This document shows positions 6,165 to 9,472 of a stretch of 9,472 bases of DNA, one piece after another. The notes under the pieces were generated by a model, which did no database searches, was not told where the DNA came from, and saw nothing but the letters and a program-made list of their open reading frames with translations. Each line of letters opens with the position of its first letter. Positions within the stretch are counted from its first letter, which is position 1. The translations under genes and the position numbers were made by a program. Source of the stretch: Verrucomicrobia bacterium UBA2970. Its GTDB lineage: Bacteria; Verrucomicrobiota; Verrucomicrobiia; Limisphaerales; AAA164-E04. Location of the stretch: NCBI GenBank assembly GCA_002348345.1, contig DEAY01000342.1, positions 1 to 9,472 of the forward strand. The letters run 5' to 3'.

Positions 6165-9100
6165 CTATGACACGCGGCCTGACACAGACCTTTGAGTTGG
6201 ATTCATGACATCGGCCAAGATGTTGCTGAAGGCGATTCGCCCATCGTCGATCAGCGTGTAGAAAACGGGCACAGCCAAGAGCGTGAAGAGCATGGCCGAG
6301 GTCATCCCCCCAATCAACATGTAGCCAAAACTCTTGAAGCTCATCCCCATCTCACTCGCCGAAGCCATCGTTAACGGGATCATGCCAACGATGGTGGTCA
6401 AGGACGTCATAACGATCGGGCGAAACCGATGCCTGGCGCCAAGCAAGAGTGCTTCAGTGCGTTCCATACCGGTCACCCGCAACCGATTCACATAATCGAT
6501 CAGAACGATTCCATGATTGACCACGACTCCGATCAGAAGAATCCCGCCGACGATCCCCATTTGGTCCATGCTCGTCCCCGTCAAGTAGTGCGCCCACATC
6601 GAACCGATCGCCGCCAAGGGAATCGTCAACACAATAGAGAGCGGCATGAGGATGCTTTCGAATTGAAAGGCGATCAGCATGTAAATAAACAGAATGGAAA
6701 GTCCTAGCGCAACGAGGCTTGCAGAGATTTCGTCGTCGTCAAACGTGACTTCGAGCTTGCTGAAGGAAACGCCCTCCGGCAGGTTCATGCTACGTCGGGC
6801 GTTCTCAATGGCTCGGCGAGCTTCGCGCTCCTTGCCTGTTTCCAATTTCATCCCAATGGTGTAACTGACCTTCTTATTGGTCCGTCGCACATGAGGTTCA
6901 CTCTTCAACATGGCCGGTTGCGTGATCGCTCCAATTGACGCGAATCGCCCGTCATCTGTCGGAACGAGGTAGTTCTTCAAATCATCGAGCCCGGCGCGGT
7001 CTTCCTCACTGAAACGCATTCGCACCTGAATCTGGCGGCCTTCCGTCTGAAGCTTGGGCAAACTGCTTCCGCGCAAAGCACTGCTAACGACCCCAGCGAC
7101 GTCATCCGAATTCACACCGATCGAACTCGTCCGATCGCGATCGACAAGCAGCGCCAATTCATTGGGGGGATCATCGGAATCCTCGTCTTCCAGAGAAACC
7201 ACCCCGGGGAGTAAGGCGAAGACGGGCTTTAGTGACTCTCCAACTTCTTCAAGCAGATGAGGGTCATCCCCGATCAGCCTCACATAGTAGCGAGATTTTC
7301 TGTCATTTCGTTGGCCTCCTGATTCCATTCCGGGATAGTAAACTCGCAGCCCCGGGACTTCGGGAAACATTTTAAAGAGTCGGTCGGCGACTTCTTCACG
7401 CGGGATGTCACTGGTGATTTCTTTCGTGAAATTGCCTTGGAACGAACCGGACCACTTGTGGTACTTGACGCTGTAACTGGCAATCCCATATTCGACCTTG
7501 TTGGTTTCGACAATGGATTCAATTTGCTTGAAGTAGCTGTCCCGATCCTCGGTGTTAAAGTATTCGGGAAACCTGATGGACAGGCGGAATTCACTGATTT
7601 CGTCGCTGCGCGCGCTCGTGAACTCGACCTTCTTGAAGGCGTAAAAGTAGGCACTGCACAATAGAACGATGAGGATGAACGCCAGGTCCAATCGGCGTTT
7701 TAAGTAATAGGCCAGCGCATGATTATAGCCGCGATTGAACCTGCCAAAGGATCGCTCGTAGGCCGTGTTCAGAAAACCCTTGATGGCTTCACGTTTCCGG
7801 CGGTGCCCCCCCTCTTTTTCCCGCTTGGACGAGAGCGTGAGGTAGACACAGAGAGGAATGAAGATCAGCGCGGTGCCCAGTGAGGCGAGTAGCGCCGATA
7901 CCACGGGGAGAGCCAATCGGTAGAGCATGAATTTCATTTCCCCACCAACCAACACTGAAGGTAAGAAAACGATGACTGTGGTTAGAGTAGCCGTGGTCAC
8001 CGCCAAACCGATCTGCCCCACTCCCTTGAGACACGCATCCCGGCGCGACATTCCATTCTGGTAGTGACGCTGGATATTCTCGGCAACGACCACGGAATTA
8101 TCAACGAGCAACCCGACGCAAATGACCAGTCCAAGGATGGTTGTGCTGTTCAGCGTATCGCCGGCAAAGAACATCATGGTCATCGAGATGAAAAGACAGA
8201 GCGGAATGGCCATGGCGATAATCATGGTCATTCGAAACTGACGCAAAAAGAAATAGAGAATGAGACCGGCAAAGAGGGCGCCAATGACGCCATTTTCGAC
8301 CAGTTGAAGAAGCCGGTTGACGATGATCTCCCCGTAGTTCAGGTAGAGCTTAATGTTGTAAGAGGCCAGGGCCGGATTGGCCTTAATCTGCTCAACCGCT
8401 TCGGCGACCCGTTTGCTAACATCGACGGTGTTGGCCGTGCTTGCCTTTCTCACGGAGACAGTCGCTGCCAACTGTTGATTCCATCGCTCGACATGACCGT
8501 AGGGGTCTTCCGATTGATACTTGATGGTGGCGATATCTTGTAGGGACACCGTATCCGTGATGGGGAGGAATCGGAAGTCCTCCATCTTCTGGACCGTACT
8601 GACCGACTTGAGCAGAAATTTCTTACCCCCTTCGTGAACCGTCCCACTCGACAAAGTAAAATTGTCACCCCGTAACTGTCGTGCGATTCGGTTGATGCTC
8701 AGTCCATAGGCCTCGGCCCGATCCTTGTCGACTTCAATGAAGACGTCCTTCCGATCCAGATCAACTCCGACATCGGCCACCCCGTCGATCCGTTGGAGCG
8801 GCCGCAGAACATGCTGTTCGACATCCCGATAGAGATCGGCATCCTCACTGTAGCCGATGATGATTCGGCAGACCGTGGAACTGGCACCTCCGTGTCTCGA
8901 AATGCGGTAGTTGTCGACGTCCTCAGGAAAGCGGATCGAAGCCCGCTCCATTCGATCGCGGACCTCACGATAGGCCACGGCCATGTCAGTACCCCGTTTA
9001 AAACGTAGCTCGACACCCGCGGCGGTGGGTGAGCCTCGAGTGTTCATCGAGTCGATCCCCCGAACCGTGCTCAGTTCCTCTTCCATGGGGAGGCCGATCT

Positions 9101-9308
9101 TCTCAAGCGCTTCCTGTCCCACGCCGGAGCTCCAGCCCGTCCGGACCTCAATGGAATGTTTCTCCTGTCCCTTGGGATATCGTTCGAGTGGCAAACGGCT
9201 GGTGGCGATGAGCCCAACCGCGAGAATCGTCAAGAACAGCACGAAGACAGTAATCTTGCGCGCCAAGGAGAAGCGCGTGATCACAGTCGCTATGTCGTTT
9301 GTGTTCAT
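6165..9308 (-). CDS. RND-superfamily efflux permease (AcrB/HAE1-like inner-membrane pump)
   Basis: A 1047-residue proton-driven inner-membrane transporter, the family's usual length, which would work with a periplasmic adaptor and an outer-membrane channel. The internal duplication is clear: TM1 at about 17-37, a large periplasmic loop to about 335, TM2-TM6 at about 338-491, TM7 at about 540-558, a second periplasmic loop to about 860, then TM8-TM12 to about 1020. The TM4 motif reads GLLVDNSVVVAEN, so the AcrB D407/D408 pair is D403/N404. The TM10 motif reads GVVVNHGIVLIDYVNRLR, with N931 at the position of AcrB K940. These variants occur in part of the superfamily, so the pump need not be dead, but its proton relay differs from AcrB. 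Substrate cannot be assigned; a drug or hydrophobic compound is more likely than a metal because the loops lack obvious Met or His clusters. The adaptor gene was not found and may lie beyond the right edge. Confidence 0.95.
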   Translation of the reverse strand: MNTNDIATVITRFSLARKITVFVLFLTILAVGLIATSRLPLERYPKGQEKHSIEVRTGWSSGVGQEALEKIGLPMEEELSTVRGIDSMNTRGSPTAAGVELRFKRGTDMAVAYREVRDRMERASIRFPEDVDNYRISRHGGASSTVCRIIIGYSEDADLYRDVEQHVLRPLQRIDGVADVGVDLDRKDVFIEVDKDRAEAYGLSINRIARQLRGDNFTLSSGTVHEGGKKFLLKSVSTVQKMEDFRFLPITDTVSLQDIATIKYQSEDPYGHVERWNQQLAATVSVRKASTANTVDVSKRVAEAVEQIKANPALASYNIKLYLNYGEIIVNRLLQLVENGVIGALFAGLILYFFLRQFRMTMIIAMAIPLCLFISMTMMFFAGDTLNSTTILGLVICVGLLVDNSVVVAENIQRHYQNGMSRRDACLKGVGQIGLAVTTATLTTVIVFLPSVLVGGEMKFMLYRLALPVVSALLASLGTALIFIPLCVYLTLSSKREKEGGHRRKREAIKGFLNTAYERSFGRFNRGYNHALAYYLKRRLDLAFILIVLLCSAYFYAFKKVEFTSARSDEISEFRLSIRFPEYFNTEDRDSYFKQIESIVETNKVEYGIASYSVKYHKWSGSFQGNFTKEITSDIPREEVADRLFKMFPEVPGLRVYYPGMESGGQRNDRKSRYYVRLIGDDPHLLEEVGESLKPVFALLPGVVSLEDEDSDDPPNELALLVDRDRTSSIGVNSDDVAGVVSSALRGSSLPKLQTEGRQIQVRMRFSEEDRAGLDDLKNYLVPTDDGRFASIGAITQPAMLKSEPHVRRTNKKVSYTIGMKLETGKEREARRAIENARRSMNLPEGVSFSKLEVTFDDDEISASLVALGLSILFIYMLIAFQFESILMPLSIVLTIPLAAIGSMWAHYLTGTSMDQMGIVGGILLIGVVVNHGIVLIDYVNRLRVTGMERTEALLLGARHRFRPIVMTSLTTIVGMIPLTMASASEMGMSFKSFGYMLIGGMTSAMLFTLLAVPVFYTLIDDGRIAFSNILADVMNPTQRSVSGRVS

Positions 9309-9317
9309 AACGGTCTA

Positions 9318-9323
9318 TTTCCT
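9318..9323 (-). promoter_or_regulatory. Ribosome binding site of the RND permease gene
   Basis: AGGAAA on the minus strand lies about ten bases before the ATG at 9308 and supports this start. The encoded N-terminus (MNTNDIATVITRFSLARKIT) has the short cytoplasmic helix expected before TM1 of an RND pump. Confidence 0.6.
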
Positions 9324-9472
9324 GATTGCCTCTCAATTGAACCAGACGTCTCCCTAGAATACCAAAGAATAACGCTGGACGTCTGGAGGCGGGAATTAGG
9401 AATGCCTCGCATGCCTTTGATAGCCGTCCAAGATCAGTCCTGAATGGCGCTTCGTAAGAGCGGCATGCTGGA

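Noticed and set aside
8064..8543. Plus-strand open frame of 159 codons antisense to the RND gene
   Set aside because: It is opposite the first half of a well-conserved permease, and its charged product mirrors the codons of hydrophobic helices.
9396..9472. Possible 3' end of an upstream adaptor gene on the minus strand (stops at 9434 or 9396)
   Set aside because: An adaptor gene before an RND permease is expected, but only 13-25 codons are visible and neither frame shows a recognisable C-terminus.

Overview
The window looks like chromosomal DNA from a Gram-negative bacterium of the Planctomycetota/Verrucomicrobiota type. By eye it is moderately GC-rich. That assignment is an inference. It rests on three kinds of gene: a secreted Cys-type sulfatase, a large exported CotH-kinase protein with a lamin-tail domain and a chitobiase-C-like domain, and an RND inner-membrane efflux permease. 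All three lie on the minus strand. No rRNA, tRNA, CRISPR array or intact insertion sequence is visible.

Layout, left to right: 1-109 is the tail beyond the sulfatase, with no identifiable gene. 110-1558 (minus) is an exported sulfatase. 1559-2248 is a 690-bp spacer with no recognisable intact gene. It holds a long weak open frame that touches the sulfatase start, and coding-like peptides split over two other frames that may be a decayed gene. 2249-5896 (minus) is a 1215-residue exported CotH-family protein ending in a lectin-like repeat region. 5897-6164 is a 268-bp gap with an inverted repeat near the CotH start and a short GGTCAGACC-type element resembling those scattered in genomes carrying REP-associated transposases. 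6165-9308 (minus) is the RND permease. 9309-9472 is its leader, with a good ribosome binding site. Any adaptor (membrane-fusion) gene would lie beyond the right edge.

How the genes fit together: the permease is probably part of a tripartite efflux operon whose other members are outside the window, and is unlikely to be functionally tied to the other two. The sulfatase and the CotH protein are both exported and are the kind of proteins these bacteria make in large numbers for work on sulfated polysaccharides or the cell surface. Their adjacency is suggestive, but the 690-bp spacer argues against a tight operon.

No obviously new system is visible. The most interesting items are the CotH architecture (a beta-sandwich domain nested inside the lamin-tail domain, plus a C-terminal propeller-like region), the unexplained spacer 1559-2248, and the altered proton-relay residues of the permease.
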